The notes beneath the pieces are model-generated. The model was not told where the DNA came from. It saw only the letters and a list, made by a program, of their open reading frames with translations, and searched no databases. The position numbers and the translations under genes are program-made. DNA of 64,000 nt from Armatimonadota bacterium (GTDB taxonomy: Bacteria > Armatimonadota > Armatimonadia > Armatimonadales > Armatimonadaceae), in the NCBI GenBank assembly GCA_026392155.1, contig JAPLCP010000133.1:1-64000 (forward strand), read 5' to 3'. Of this stretch, positions 39,118 to 47,791 are shown one piece after another (the stretch's first letter is position 1; the number at the start of each line of letters is the position of its first letter).

Positions 39118-42024
39118 TTACTTTTCCAGAAGCGGGACACTGCAGAAAGTCAGCGCCGCGATTCCGTTGGCACCTCGTAAAAGCCGCTTCTGGCTCCAGC
39201 TTGCGCTATCCAGATAGGTTAGTTTCTGAGCTGCCATCGGCTCTGTGAGCGTGAGCGTGAGCTGGTTGCCCGTCGCGCTCCCCGACGCAATTTTTCCGCG
39301 CTTGCCATCGAGAGAGAACTCGCTTACCAGTGCGCTCTCCCAGACCACGGGCTGGTCGAACTCCAGCACGAGCTTGTCTCTCTGGGCGCTGGCAAAAGCG
39401 ATGCGCTTGAGGCTTGGCGGCGTGATCGGCGAGTCGAAGTGCCTGCCGTAGCTATCGCGCTGGACAACCGGGAAGATCAGGCGGGCGAACTCGGCGTAGC
39501 CTGCCGCCGGGAAGTGGCAGCCACCGGGCGGGTCGATCCCCAGCGTGGACATGATGCTCATTTTGGAAAAGAGCGCAGGGAGCTGGCGCTGGACATCGCG
39601 GAGCTGGTTGTCGGAGCCATCGACTCCCATCGCGCAGGACTTAGGCCAGATCTGGAAGGCATAGTAGCGCTGGACATTGGGGAAGTCGCGCTTCCAGGCC
39701 GCGGTGAGATGGATAAAGTACTCTTGGTAGGTCTCCCAGCCAAAGCCGCCGGTGGGGCCGTCGGCACCCTGGTCGTTCTCGCCCTGGTGCCAGAGAATCC
39801 CGCGAATCCCGTGGGTAAGCCCGGCTTTTTGGGCACGCGCCAGCAAGCGCCCGTAGATCGTCTCCGGGTCGGTGGGGTTCTTGGGGTTGCGCTGGTGCTG
39901 GTCAATGCGCGTCCCGCCGACCGCGCCATTGAGGATGCAGACCGGCACTTTCTCGCTCTCCAGCAGGCGCTTTGCCAGCTCCATCGCCCAGTAGCCGATC
40001 TCCCCCGTCTGGCCGTCTTGGTTGCGGTAGCGGGCACTCTCCCAGCTCGTCCCAAATGTGCGAATCCACTCGCTCTGGTAGGCCGGGGTCTCTTTCCCAA
40101 AGTCCGTGGCGACCGCGTTGGACTGGCCCTGGATCACAAACGCATCGCCGCAGGCGAGATTTTTAACGGTGCGCAGAACCGTCTCCCGGCCCCCGGTAAT
40201 ACTCCCAAAGGTGACTTCGTAGCGAATGAGCCCCGGCTTGAGTGGCACCGAGAGCGCGTACGCTCGACTCGCACCGAGCTTCTGCGTGACCGTCTTGGCC
40301 AGCACGCCATCGGCGTAGAGGCGCAGAAAGACTGCGTCGGCGGCTTGGGGAAGAACGCCGTTGTAGTGAAGCGTCCCTTCATTTTTGGTCGCACTGCGGG
40401 CGTAGAACTGGTTGTCTGTCGGCTGCTCATCCACAGCGGGCTTGCGCTCGACCCAGGGATCGGCCTTGGGCTCGGTGACTGCGAGCTTTACCGACTGGGT
40501 CACGGGCGCACCACCGTTGTCCACCGCGACACTTACTGTCACAGTGCCGCTGTTCTGGGCGCGGGTAAGGCGGAGCTTGCCAGGGAGCACTTCTTTGCTT
40601 GTCGCCAGCCCCTCCACTTTCCAGGCATAACGGAGCGGCAGGGCGCTCTTGCCCACCGTCGTTGCTTGCACCTCAATCGGCGAGCGGCCGTCCCACTGGC
40701 GCGGAGCCTTGAGCACGACCACGGGATCGGGGATGGCCTCTTGGACCGTCACCGGTATCTCGCGGGTTTTCACGCCGTCGGGGTAGACGGCCTTTAGCTG
40801 CAACCGATGCTTAGTCTCGCCGCGCACGCGGCCCGCCTCCAGGGTGTAGGCAAGCTGGTCGGTGGCGACAGCCTGGCCATCAAGGAGCCAGATGAGCTTC
40901 TGCGCCCCGCCTGTCTTTGCTGTCACCGTGGCCCGCTCGCCCTCGCGGACCGTGAGCTGTGGCGACGAGACCGAAAACTCGCTACCAGGTTGCACGAGGG
41001 TCCCCACCAGTGTCTGGAGCGGTTTCTGGTTCTCGTACTCCAGCCGCACCCAGTCGGCGGAGCGCGCAACCGACGAAACTCTTACCTCGTCTATCTCGCC
41101 AACGAAGTCGTAGTTGTTGTACCAGCCCCCAATCCAGAAGCGGGCGGGGTTTTGGATATTGAGCGGTGCGCCCTGCGACTGCGCCGTGCCATCCAAGACC
41201 CCGTTCACATAGACCCGTGCGTTGCCCTTTTCGTAGGTATGCACCACATGAACCCACTCGCCCCGTGCCAGCTTGCTCTTTCCTGCAACATTGGCATCAG
41301 AGAAGTAGCAGTCCATGCTGACGTGTGGGGGGCTTCGAAACTGCATCGTCACTTTTCCCTGGCGCTCCTCGTTGCCCCAGCCGAGGATGCGCACATTGGG
41401 CCGCTCCGCCCGGAACCATGCCTGGGAGCTATGCGGCTGGCTGCCCGTGGGAAACCCCATCAGCTTCTCGCCGCCCACGATTCCCTGGTTCTCGGCAAAG
41501 CGCCGCGCCATCCCCAGCGGCCCCGGCGCGAGCGTCGTGCCTTTATTGATCGCTGTCAGCATGCCCGTCGCATCGGCTAGGGCTTCGTCCATGTGCCAGA
41601 CCGTCAGATAGCCATTGCTTGCATTGAAAACTGCCGGGCCACTGGCCGCGCTCTTGGCCGCGGGGTCGCCCCAGTGCAGGCGCAGCTCCTGGCGGTCATT
41701 GCCCATGATCTTAGGCACCCGCACCCAGAGGCTCGCCGTCCCGGCTTGCGCGTCCCACTGCTCAATCTGAAAGGCCAGCGGCGTGCCTTTGCTGTCCGTG
41801 ATCCGCAAGTCCTCGCCATGGGGCTGGGCCTGTGCAAAGGGGAAGGTCTCGCGGCGGAGGCGAATCAGCACCGGAAAGTCCGTGAGCGTCACCGACGCCG
41901 GCAGATTCGCGCCATCCGGTGTGGTGAGCAGATAGAGCGAGCCCTGCCTCTCCCCGCCAGCTTTCGCGAAACTGGCGGGCGCAATCAGCGCAATAAATAG
42001 TATTAAAGACGAATAGATTTTCAT
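39118..42024 (-). CDS. Secreted multidomain sialate O-acetylesterase-type protein (DUF2341/LamG + SASA)
   Basis: 968 residues. The signal peptide is MKIYSSLILFIALIAPASFA. An N-terminal DUF2341-like strand region is followed by a LamG/concanavalin-type lectin domain (about 150-320: AWFRAERPNVRILGWGNEE; ARFWIGGWYNN). Ig-like segments with PKD/Ig composition run from about 330 to 530. The C-terminal SGNH/SASA esterase has VIQGQSNAVA (nucleophile Ser), GILWHQGENDQG and GGCHFPAAGYAEFA with the His. It probably removes O-acetyl groups from glycans at the cell surface. I rejected an upstream start at 42351, which lies in the next gene. The gap to that gene is 5 bases. Confidence 0.88.
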   Translation of the reverse strand: MKIYSSLILFIALIAPASFAKAGGERQGSLYLLTTPDGANLPASVTLTDFPVLIRLRRETFPFAQAQPHGEDLRITDSKGTPLAFQIEQWDAQAGTASLWVRVPKIMGNDRQELRLHWGDPAAKSAASGPAVFNASNGYLTVWHMDEALADATGMLTAINKGTTLAPGPLGMARRFAENQGIVGGEKLMGFPTGSQPHSSQAWFRAERPNVRILGWGNEERQGKVTMQFRSPPHVSMDCYFSDANVAGKSKLARGEWVHVVHTYEKGNARVYVNGVLDGTAQSQGAPLNIQNPARFWIGGWYNNYDFVGEIDEVRVSSVARSADWVRLEYENQKPLQTLVGTLVQPGSEFSVSSPQLTVREGERATVTAKTGGAQKLIWLLDGQAVATDQLAYTLEAGRVRGETKHRLQLKAVYPDGVKTREIPVTVQEAIPDPVVVLKAPRQWDGRSPIEVQATTVGKSALPLRYAWKVEGLATSKEVLPGKLRLTRAQNSGTVTVSVAVDNGGAPVTQSVKLAVTEPKADPWVERKPAVDEQPTDNQFYARSATKNEGTLHYNGVLPQAADAVFLRLYADGVLAKTVTQKLGASRAYALSVPLKPGLIRYEVTFGSITGGRETVLRTVKNLACGDAFVIQGQSNAVATDFGKETPAYQSEWIRTFGTSWESARYRNQDGQTGEIGYWAMELAKRLLESEKVPVCILNGAVGGTRIDQHQRNPKNPTDPETIYGRLLARAQKAGLTHGIRGILWHQGENDQGADGPTGGFGWETYQEYFIHLTAAWKRDFPNVQRYYAFQIWPKSCAMGVDGSDNQLRDVQRQLPALFSKMSIMSTLGIDPPGGCHFPAAGYAEFARLIFPVVQRDSYGRHFDSPITPPSLKRIAFASAQRDKLVLEFDQPVVWESALVSEFSLDGKRGKIASGSATGNQLTLTLTEPMAAQKLTYLDSASWSQKRLLRGANGIAALTFCSVPLLEK

Positions 42025-42029
42025 AGCGT

Positions 42030-44087
42030 TTATTTGCGCTTCCCTCTGAGGCGCACGGGCTTGCCACGCTGGCCTGATTGAATGGGATATAGGTTCCACT
42101 GGTTTGCTCCTGCGGGCTCTAGATGAAACTCGCGGGTGTTGTCGCGTAGCTCCGCTTTGAGCTTCTCGGGGAAGGCACCCGTGCGGCGTGCGGTCTCCCA
42201 CTGGTGAATGGCTTCGAGGATCGCCGGGATCGTCCCAAAGCGCTTGGCGGTCTCGGTGGAGAGCGGGTCGGCGCTCAGCTGGGCGGTGCTGGCGAGGCTG
42301 GTTGCCAGTGCAAAGCCCGCATCGAAGCCTGCCGCGCGTGCCAGCAGCCACTCCGCATCCTCGAGCGTGGTCTCCGGGCGTAGGGCAAACCAGCCCAGCA
42401 TCCGGGGCATGAGGTTGCGGGAGTAGTGTAGCTGGTTTTTAAACCGATAGAGCGTCTGGCTCTCGCGGAAGCCGGCGTACCAGGGCTCGCCCCAGTTCAT
42501 GCGGGTGTAGACATGCCAGTTGAAGTGGCCGGGGTTGCTGGCATCGTTGATCTGGCCCTTGAGCTCGGGGGCGAGGGCGTTGTACCAGCTCTGGGTAAAG
42601 AGTGTCCGCCCATACTGCCCCATCCCCGTGGACCAGTTCCCCTCCAGCCCATCGAGCGAGATCTGGAGTGTCCCCGTCTGGTTGCAGAGCGCCGCGATAT
42701 TCTTGGCAACTTCCTGCGTGAGCGACGCATCTGTCAGGAAAACTTTATAGTCGTGGTCCATGAGCTTGCCAATAGAACTCTGGCTGGCGTGCGCCGCGGC
42801 CGCCGTCCCCCACGCGCCGCGCTGACAGCCCAGCAAGCGCCAGGGCGCACTCGGGGAGACGCTCTCGTAGCGAACTAGCTCATCGCCAATGGCCACCGTG
42901 CTCATTGCCGTCTTCTTCACAAACGGCTCCGGGTCGGCAACCGGCAGCTCGGTCTGGGTTGCGGAGACACGGGCCGTGAGCGTGCTCATGCCGCTCCGTG
43001 CGAGACGTGGGTCGGGGCGTGGGGTGACATAGGGATCATTTGGGGTAATAAAATTTGAGAGCGTGTGAAAGCCGACCCGCACGCCCGCTTTTTTCGCCCG
43101 CTCCACACACTCGCGCAGGCCCGCACCCCCATGAGGAAACAGGCTCGGCTTGAGGCGGAAGTGCCCCCAGGTCTCAAACGGCGAGCTATGGTACAGATAG
43201 CGCAGCCCCGCCTTGAGTGTCATCTCAATCGCCCGGTCGATCGTGCTCTCGCTGAAGTCCACAATCAGATACGAGTCCGTGGCGCGGGGAGATTTCTTAG
43301 CCCAGACCCCGTCGAGCAGCGGGTGCGGCAGGCCCTCTGCCACCTCAATCGCGCCCAGCGTGTCCAGCGCTTTTGCCACCGGGCAGAGAAAGAGCGCGAG
43401 CTTGCTCCCGACAACTCCGCCGTCGTCGAAGGCGGGCGCGGGGAATTTCTCAATGCCCCAGTTGGGGATTACCCGCTCCTGCGAACGGTTGCGGCAGTAG
43501 CCCTGGACGACACTCCCAAAGGCCGTGCGCCGCGCGGTGTCGCCGCGAAAGAGCTGGTCTTTCTTGAGGGCATCGGGTAGGTCCGGGTAGGTGCCGGTGT
43601 CGTCGGCGGTGAAGTCTGGCTCGATATCGCTCTCCTGCCCCGGAAAGCCACCGAGTGTTTTCACATTGAGTGCCTGAATCCCGATTGCGGTGTCAGAATC
43701 GCGAACCACCCCGACAATCTCGCCGATGGTCTCCCCGATCACGGTAGGGTATGGCCCCCAGACCACCAGCTCAACGGTATCTTTGGGCGTGATCTCGACG
43801 AGCTCAAAGGCCAGATGCGTCGGCTTGGCTTGTACCGTGAGGGTCGCGTTCACACCCGCTGCACCAAAGCCAAGTGTCAGGCGGCGCGTCTTGGCACTCC
43901 AGCTTGCCGTCTCTGGCGCGTGCAGCTTCCCTGCGACGCGCACTTGCAGAACCGGCGCGGGTTGATTTGGTGCCAGATAGTTTCGTCCGCTCTGGCGGCG
44001 TGCTAGCGCAAGCCATGCGCCGTCCACTCCCAGCACAAAGGCGGCATCGCGCGTCGTCCAGGTGACGAGAGGTTCGATCTTTGTCAT
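42030..44087 (-). CDS. Putative glycoside-hydrolase-like protein (beta-sandwich + TIM-barrel pattern)
   Basis: 685 residues, no confident family. An N-terminal beta-rich domain (about 1-110) precedes a segment with TIM-barrel features: YLIVDFSESTIDRAIEMTLKAG (about 265), then HPHGGAGLRECVERAKKAGVRVGFH-like strands, and LQISLDGLEGNW (about 480). The pattern of acidic residues at strand ends resembles GH clans of the alpha-galactosidase type, but I cannot place the catalytic residues. There is no signal peptide. TATAGT (44098-44093, minus) is 5 bases from the start. It is followed by the SASA gene, so a shared glycan is likely. Confidence 0.6.
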   Translation of the reverse strand: MTKIEPLVTWTTRDAAFVLGVDGAWLALARRQSGRNYLAPNQPAPVLQVRVAGKLHAPETASWSAKTRRLTLGFGAAGVNATLTVQAKPTHLAFELVEITPKDTVELVVWGPYPTVIGETIGEIVGVVRDSDTAIGIQALNVKTLGGFPGQESDIEPDFTADDTGTYPDLPDALKKDQLFRGDTARRTAFGSVVQGYCRNRSQERVIPNWGIEKFPAPAFDDGGVVGSKLALFLCPVAKALDTLGAIEVAEGLPHPLLDGVWAKKSPRATDSYLIVDFSESTIDRAIEMTLKAGLRYLYHSSPFETWGHFRLKPSLFPHGGAGLRECVERAKKAGVRVGFHTLSNFITPNDPYVTPRPDPRLARSGMSTLTARVSATQTELPVADPEPFVKKTAMSTVAIGDELVRYESVSPSAPWRLLGCQRGAWGTAAAAHASQSSIGKLMDHDYKVFLTDASLTQEVAKNIAALCNQTGTLQISLDGLEGNWSTGMGQYGRTLFTQSWYNALAPELKGQINDASNPGHFNWHVYTRMNWGEPWYAGFRESQTLYRFKNQLHYSRNLMPRMLGWFALRPETTLEDAEWLLARAAGFDAGFALATSLASTAQLSADPLSTETAKRFGTIPAILEAIHQWETARRTGAFPEKLKAELRDNTREFHLEPAGANQWNLYPIQSGQRGKPVRLRGKRK

Positions 44088-44100
44088 GTATTACTATAAC

Positions 44101-45111
44101 TTATGGGGGCGGTAGCTCGGTCTTTCCGAGCAATTTTAACCCATCTGCGCTGTATTGGTAGAGTGTGTTGCCACGCTGGATAAATAAAAACTTGCTGTTG
44201 GCCTTCATCGCCGCGCCGCCTCCGGGTGTGCCGGCGCCGGCATTGCGGTTTGCTGTGCCGGGGTTGTTGCGATCGAGTCCGGTCGGGCCGCCTTTTCGGA
44301 AGCTGGGATCGGGTGCGCCTTTGAGCCGCCGCGGGATAAAGGGCCAGTTCTCGGTGACCACGTAGTAGTAGGTCCCCTTAGGGAACTCTGGCGTCACGCC
44401 GGTTCGGCCACAGGTCTCGTCCAGATCGCCGCCTTTCACAAACTCATAGTCCTGCTGAAACGAGCCATCACAGACCCCACCAGGGCCCTCTGTCCCGCCG
44501 GGGCGATTGCCACTCTTGAGCTTATAGGCCGCCTTGAGGTTCTTGAGCGGGCTCTTGGGATCTGTGGGATTGGTGTAGGCGTAGGGGCCGTAGATCGGGT
44601 AGCCATCGGCGGCCCAGCCCACCAGGGTCATTTTTTTCTTGTAGTCCAGCTTCTCCAGCAGCCCGACGGGCATCCCATGGTAGTGGTACGCACCGTTGGG
44701 CTGTACATGAGCCAGGCTCTCGTCAGCACCCATCTTGCCACGCGTGCCCATCATCCCCGTGAGCGCCTCGTAGTGCCAGCGCATGTCCCCGTTCCAGGTC
44801 TCGGCGGTCCCTGGATCGAAGACCACGCCATTGAGTGCGACCCCAAAGACAATCCCTCGAGCTTGCTGAACCGCGGGTTTGGGCGTTAGGGGGACGCGAA
44901 AATGATAGTCCTGCGCCGAGATGGCGTTGGGATTGCCCCGGCTAGGAAAGCGCCCGACTGGGTGGTTGGGCACGCCATTGGCAGTGATCACTCGAAAGCC
45001 GTCTTTCTCCTCGATCGTCACCTCCGACTTCAGGCTCAGGGTCACGGCGGCGGGCTGCTGACCGATTGCAGGTAGCGCCAGTATCAAAAGAAAAAGAGGG
45101 TTGCGTTTCAT
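44101..45111 (-). CDS. Secreted YHYH-domain protein
   Basis: 336 residues. The signal peptide is MKRNPLFLLILALPAIGQQ. The YHYH motif is explicit (NGAYHYHGMPVGLL, about residue 140), in the usual context: ALNGVVFDPG upstream, GWAADGYPIYGPYAY and GTYYYVVTENWPFIPR downstream. YHYH proteins are extracytoplasmic and of unknown function. A Gly/Asn/Ala-rich linker precedes the last 40 residues. TAACAT lies 6 bases before the ATG (45118-45123, minus). It precedes the gene at 44087 by 13 bases, room enough only for that gene's own -10 box. Confidence 0.88.
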   Translation of the reverse strand: MKRNPLFLLILALPAIGQQPAAVTLSLKSEVTIEEKDGFRVITANGVPNHPVGRFPSRGNPNAISAQDYHFRVPLTPKPAVQQARGIVFGVALNGVVFDPGTAETWNGDMRWHYEALTGMMGTRGKMGADESLAHVQPNGAYHYHGMPVGLLEKLDYKKKMTLVGWAADGYPIYGPYAYTNPTDPKSPLKNLKAAYKLKSGNRPGGTEGPGGVCDGSFQQDYEFVKGGDLDETCGRTGVTPEFPKGTYYYVVTENWPFIPRRLKGAPDPSFRKGGPTGLDRNNPGTANRNAGAGTPGGGAAMKANSKFLFIQRGNTLYQYSADGLKLLGKTELPPP

Positions 45112-45184
45112 GCCGCCATGTTAGCCAGAAGTTATGAAGGATGCATGAATGGGCCGCTCAAAATTGTGTACAATAGTACCGACT

Positions 45185-47791
45185 ATGCAACGCTGCTTTT
45201 TTGCCTTGATCCCCCTTGCACTCCTCAGTGCCCTCGCGCTGGCCAAGCCTGAGAGTGGTCTCTGGTCGCTCCAGCCGGTGCGGCTACCCCAAACGCCGAC
45301 GGTGCAGAATACTTCCTGGGTACGCAATCCTATTGATGCTTTTGTACTTGCCAAGCTCGAAGCCAAGGGCTGGAAGCCCGCGCCGGAGGCCGATAAGCGC
45401 ACGCTGATCCGCCGCGTGACATTTGACCTGACGGGCCTGCCGCCAACACCGCAAGAGATCGCCGCGTTTCTGGCCGACAAAACTCCCCATGCCTACGAAA
45501 AACTCGTAGACAGGTTACTCGCCTCGCCCCACTACGGCGAGCGCTGGGCGCGGCACTGGCTGGATCTTGCCCGGTTTGGCGAGAGCCATGGCTTTGAGTA
45601 CGATCACCTGCGCGAGCACGCCTGGCGCTACCGGGACTGGGTGGTTGAGGCACTCAACCGTGACCTGCCCTACGACCAGTTTGTGCGTGAGCAGCTCGCA
45701 GGCGATGTTCTCCCGGATGCCAGCCCGATCGCCACGGGCTTTCTGGTCGCGGGGCCACAGGACGAAGCGGGCAAAGGCGCACCAGGGCTTCAGGTGCGGC
45801 TCCGAGCACGCGAGGAGGAGCTGGAGGACATGATCGGCCTAGTCGGGCAGACGTTTTTAGGGTTGACCACCAACTGCGCGCGCTGCCATGACCACAAGTT
45901 CGACCCGATCCCCGCCAAGGACTACTACCGCCTCAAGGCCGCGCTGGCCGGAGTGCAGCCGGGCAACCGCTCCGTGCTCACGCAAAAACAGGCTGAGCAG
46001 CGTGCTGAGCAAGTGGCAGTGCTGCGCAGAAAGCAAGCCGAGTGCCAGAGCAAGCTTCGGCAGATTGAGGAGCCCACTCGCACACGCCTACTTGCTCAGG
46101 CGCGGCCTGTCGCCCCATCGCCCACCCCGCTGCTGCGCTTTAGCTTCGATGAGCAAGGCGGCCAGCTTGCGCTTGATGGCAAGACAAGCCGTTTCCAGAG
46201 CGAGCCGCTGGCCATGGAGATTCGGGAGAAGACGCTAGAAGCCTGGGTGCGCCTGGCCGACTTAGAGCAGCAGGGTGGGAGCGCCCTGACCATCGAGACC
46301 GAGGGGGGCGCACAGTTCGATGGGATTGTCTTTGGGGAGCGCCAGCGTGGGAAGTGGATCGCTGGGAGCGAGTTCTACCACCGGACAAAAGACCTCAATG
46401 CTCCCCAAGAAACGGAGACGGGGCTGGTTCAGGTGGTGATTGTCTACCGCGCCGATGGTCACATCCAGCTCTTTCGCAATGGTAAGCCCTACGCCGATGC
46501 CTACCAGCCCGAGAAGGCGGCTCGCACCTACCCGGCAGGCAAGACGCATCTTCTAGTTGGGCCACGCCACACCGGCTCCACGAACTTCCTGAAGGGCGAG
46601 CTCGAGGAAGTGCGCGTCTACGACCGAGCCCTCACGGATGCCGAAGTGGGGGAGTCGTACCAGAACGCCCCGTTCAATATTTCCCCGGAGACACTCACCG
46701 CGGCTCTCACTCAGAGCGAGCGCAGGCAGCGCGAGGTGCTCCAGGCAGAGAGTACGCGGCTGGCGGGAGAGCTAAAGACGCTCGAAGCTCCGGTTCAAGC
46801 CTACGCCGCGATCTCGCAGCAGCCCAGTCCGACCTATATCCTGCCCCGCGGCGATGTCACGGCGCAGGGAGAGCTCGTCACGCCAGGTGGTCTGAGCGCC
46901 CTCACTGCCTGTAACTCCGACTTTGGCCTCGCCGCCGATGCTCCCGAGGCAGAGCGCCGCCTCGCGCTGGCACGCTGGCTCACCGACTCTCGCAACCCAC
47001 TGACGGCGCGGGTGATGGTCAACCGGGTCTGGCAGGGGCACTTTGGACGTGGCATTGTCAGCACCGCGAGCGACTTTGGCAACAATGGCGAGAGCCCCAG
47101 CCACCCCGAGCTCCTCGACTGGCTGGCCACCGCGTTCTCCGGCCCCGGCGAGTGGAGCCTGAAAAAACTCCACCGCGCGATCCTGCTCTCCAGCACGTAT
47201 CGGCAGTCTGGGCAGCTCGATCCACAAGCCGCCAAGACCGATGCGGACAACCAGCTCCTCTGGCGCTTTGCCCCACGCCGCCTAGAGGCCGAGGCCGTGC
47301 GCGATAGCATGCTCGCCATCAGTGGCAAGCTCAACCCCGCGCTCGGCGGCCCTAGCTTCCGGCCCTTCACGGTCAGCAACTACGGCTCGGATTTCTATCA
47401 ACTGATCGACAAAGACACGCCCGAGTTCAACCGCCGGGCACTCTACCGAATGGGGGTTCAGAGCGCCCGAAATCCGCTGCTCGAAACCCTCGACTGCCCC
47501 GATCCCTCGACCAAAACCCCGAAGCGCACGGTCACCACGACGCCGATTCAAGCCCTCGCTCTGATGAACGATAGCTTCGTCCTGCGCCAGTCCCGCGCCT
47601 TCGCCGCAAAAGTGATCAAAGAGGCCGGGAGTCTCCCCGACCCCCAAGTCACTCTGGTCTACACCCTCGCCTTTGGCCGCCCACCGACGCCCACCGAGCG
47701 TCGCCGCGCCCTCGCCCATCTCAAAGCCCACCCGCTCGACAGTCTCTGTTGGGCACTGTTCAACTCCAGTGAGTTTCTCTATGCAAAATAG
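45185..47791 (+). CDS. DUF1549/DUF1553 (PSCyt2-PSD1) protein with LamG insertion
   Basis: 868 residues with signal peptide MQRCFFALIPLALLSALALA. DUF1549 (about 45-240) includes RRVTFDLTGLPPTPQEI, YGERWARHWLDLARF and CARCHDHKFDPI, a CxxCH haem-type motif near 233. A LamG-like lectin segment follows at about 320-500, then DUF1553 (about 590-868: LARWLTDSRNPLTARVMVNR, FGNNGESPSHPELLDW, LLSSTYRQS). The usual N-terminal cytochrome PSCyt1 domain is absent. It is paired with DUF1501 immediately downstream (11-base overlap), as in Planctomycetota. The biochemical role is unknown. TACAAT is 10 bases upstream. Confidence 0.93.
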   Translation: MQRCFFALIPLALLSALALAKPESGLWSLQPVRLPQTPTVQNTSWVRNPIDAFVLAKLEAKGWKPAPEADKRTLIRRVTFDLTGLPPTPQEIAAFLADKTPHAYEKLVDRLLASPHYGERWARHWLDLARFGESHGFEYDHLREHAWRYRDWVVEALNRDLPYDQFVREQLAGDVLPDASPIATGFLVAGPQDEAGKGAPGLQVRLRAREEELEDMIGLVGQTFLGLTTNCARCHDHKFDPIPAKDYYRLKAALAGVQPGNRSVLTQKQAEQRAEQVAVLRRKQAECQSKLRQIEEPTRTRLLAQARPVAPSPTPLLRFSFDEQGGQLALDGKTSRFQSEPLAMEIREKTLEAWVRLADLEQQGGSALTIETEGGAQFDGIVFGERQRGKWIAGSEFYHRTKDLNAPQETETGLVQVVIVYRADGHIQLFRNGKPYADAYQPEKAARTYPAGKTHLLVGPRHTGSTNFLKGELEEVRVYDRALTDAEVGESYQNAPFNISPETLTAALTQSERRQREVLQAESTRLAGELKTLEAPVQAYAAISQQPSPTYILPRGDVTAQGELVTPGGLSALTACNSDFGLAADAPEAERRLALARWLTDSRNPLTARVMVNRVWQGHFGRGIVSTASDFGNNGESPSHPELLDWLATAFSGPGEWSLKKLHRAILLSSTYRQSGQLDPQAAKTDADNQLLWRFAPRRLEAEAVRDSMLAISGKLNPALGGPSFRPFTVSNYGSDFYQLIDKDTPEFNRRALYRMGVQSARNPLLETLDCPDPSTKTPKRTVTTTPIQALALMNDSFVLRQSRAFAAKVIKEAGSLPDPQVTLVYTLAFGRPPTPTERRRALAHLKAHPLDSLCWALFNSSEFLYAK

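Noticed and set aside
39439-40797. 452-codon open frame on the plus strand opposite the SASA gene
   Set aside because: It mirrors a gene with a clear signal peptide and catalytic motifs; the composition is that of an antisense high-G+C shadow.
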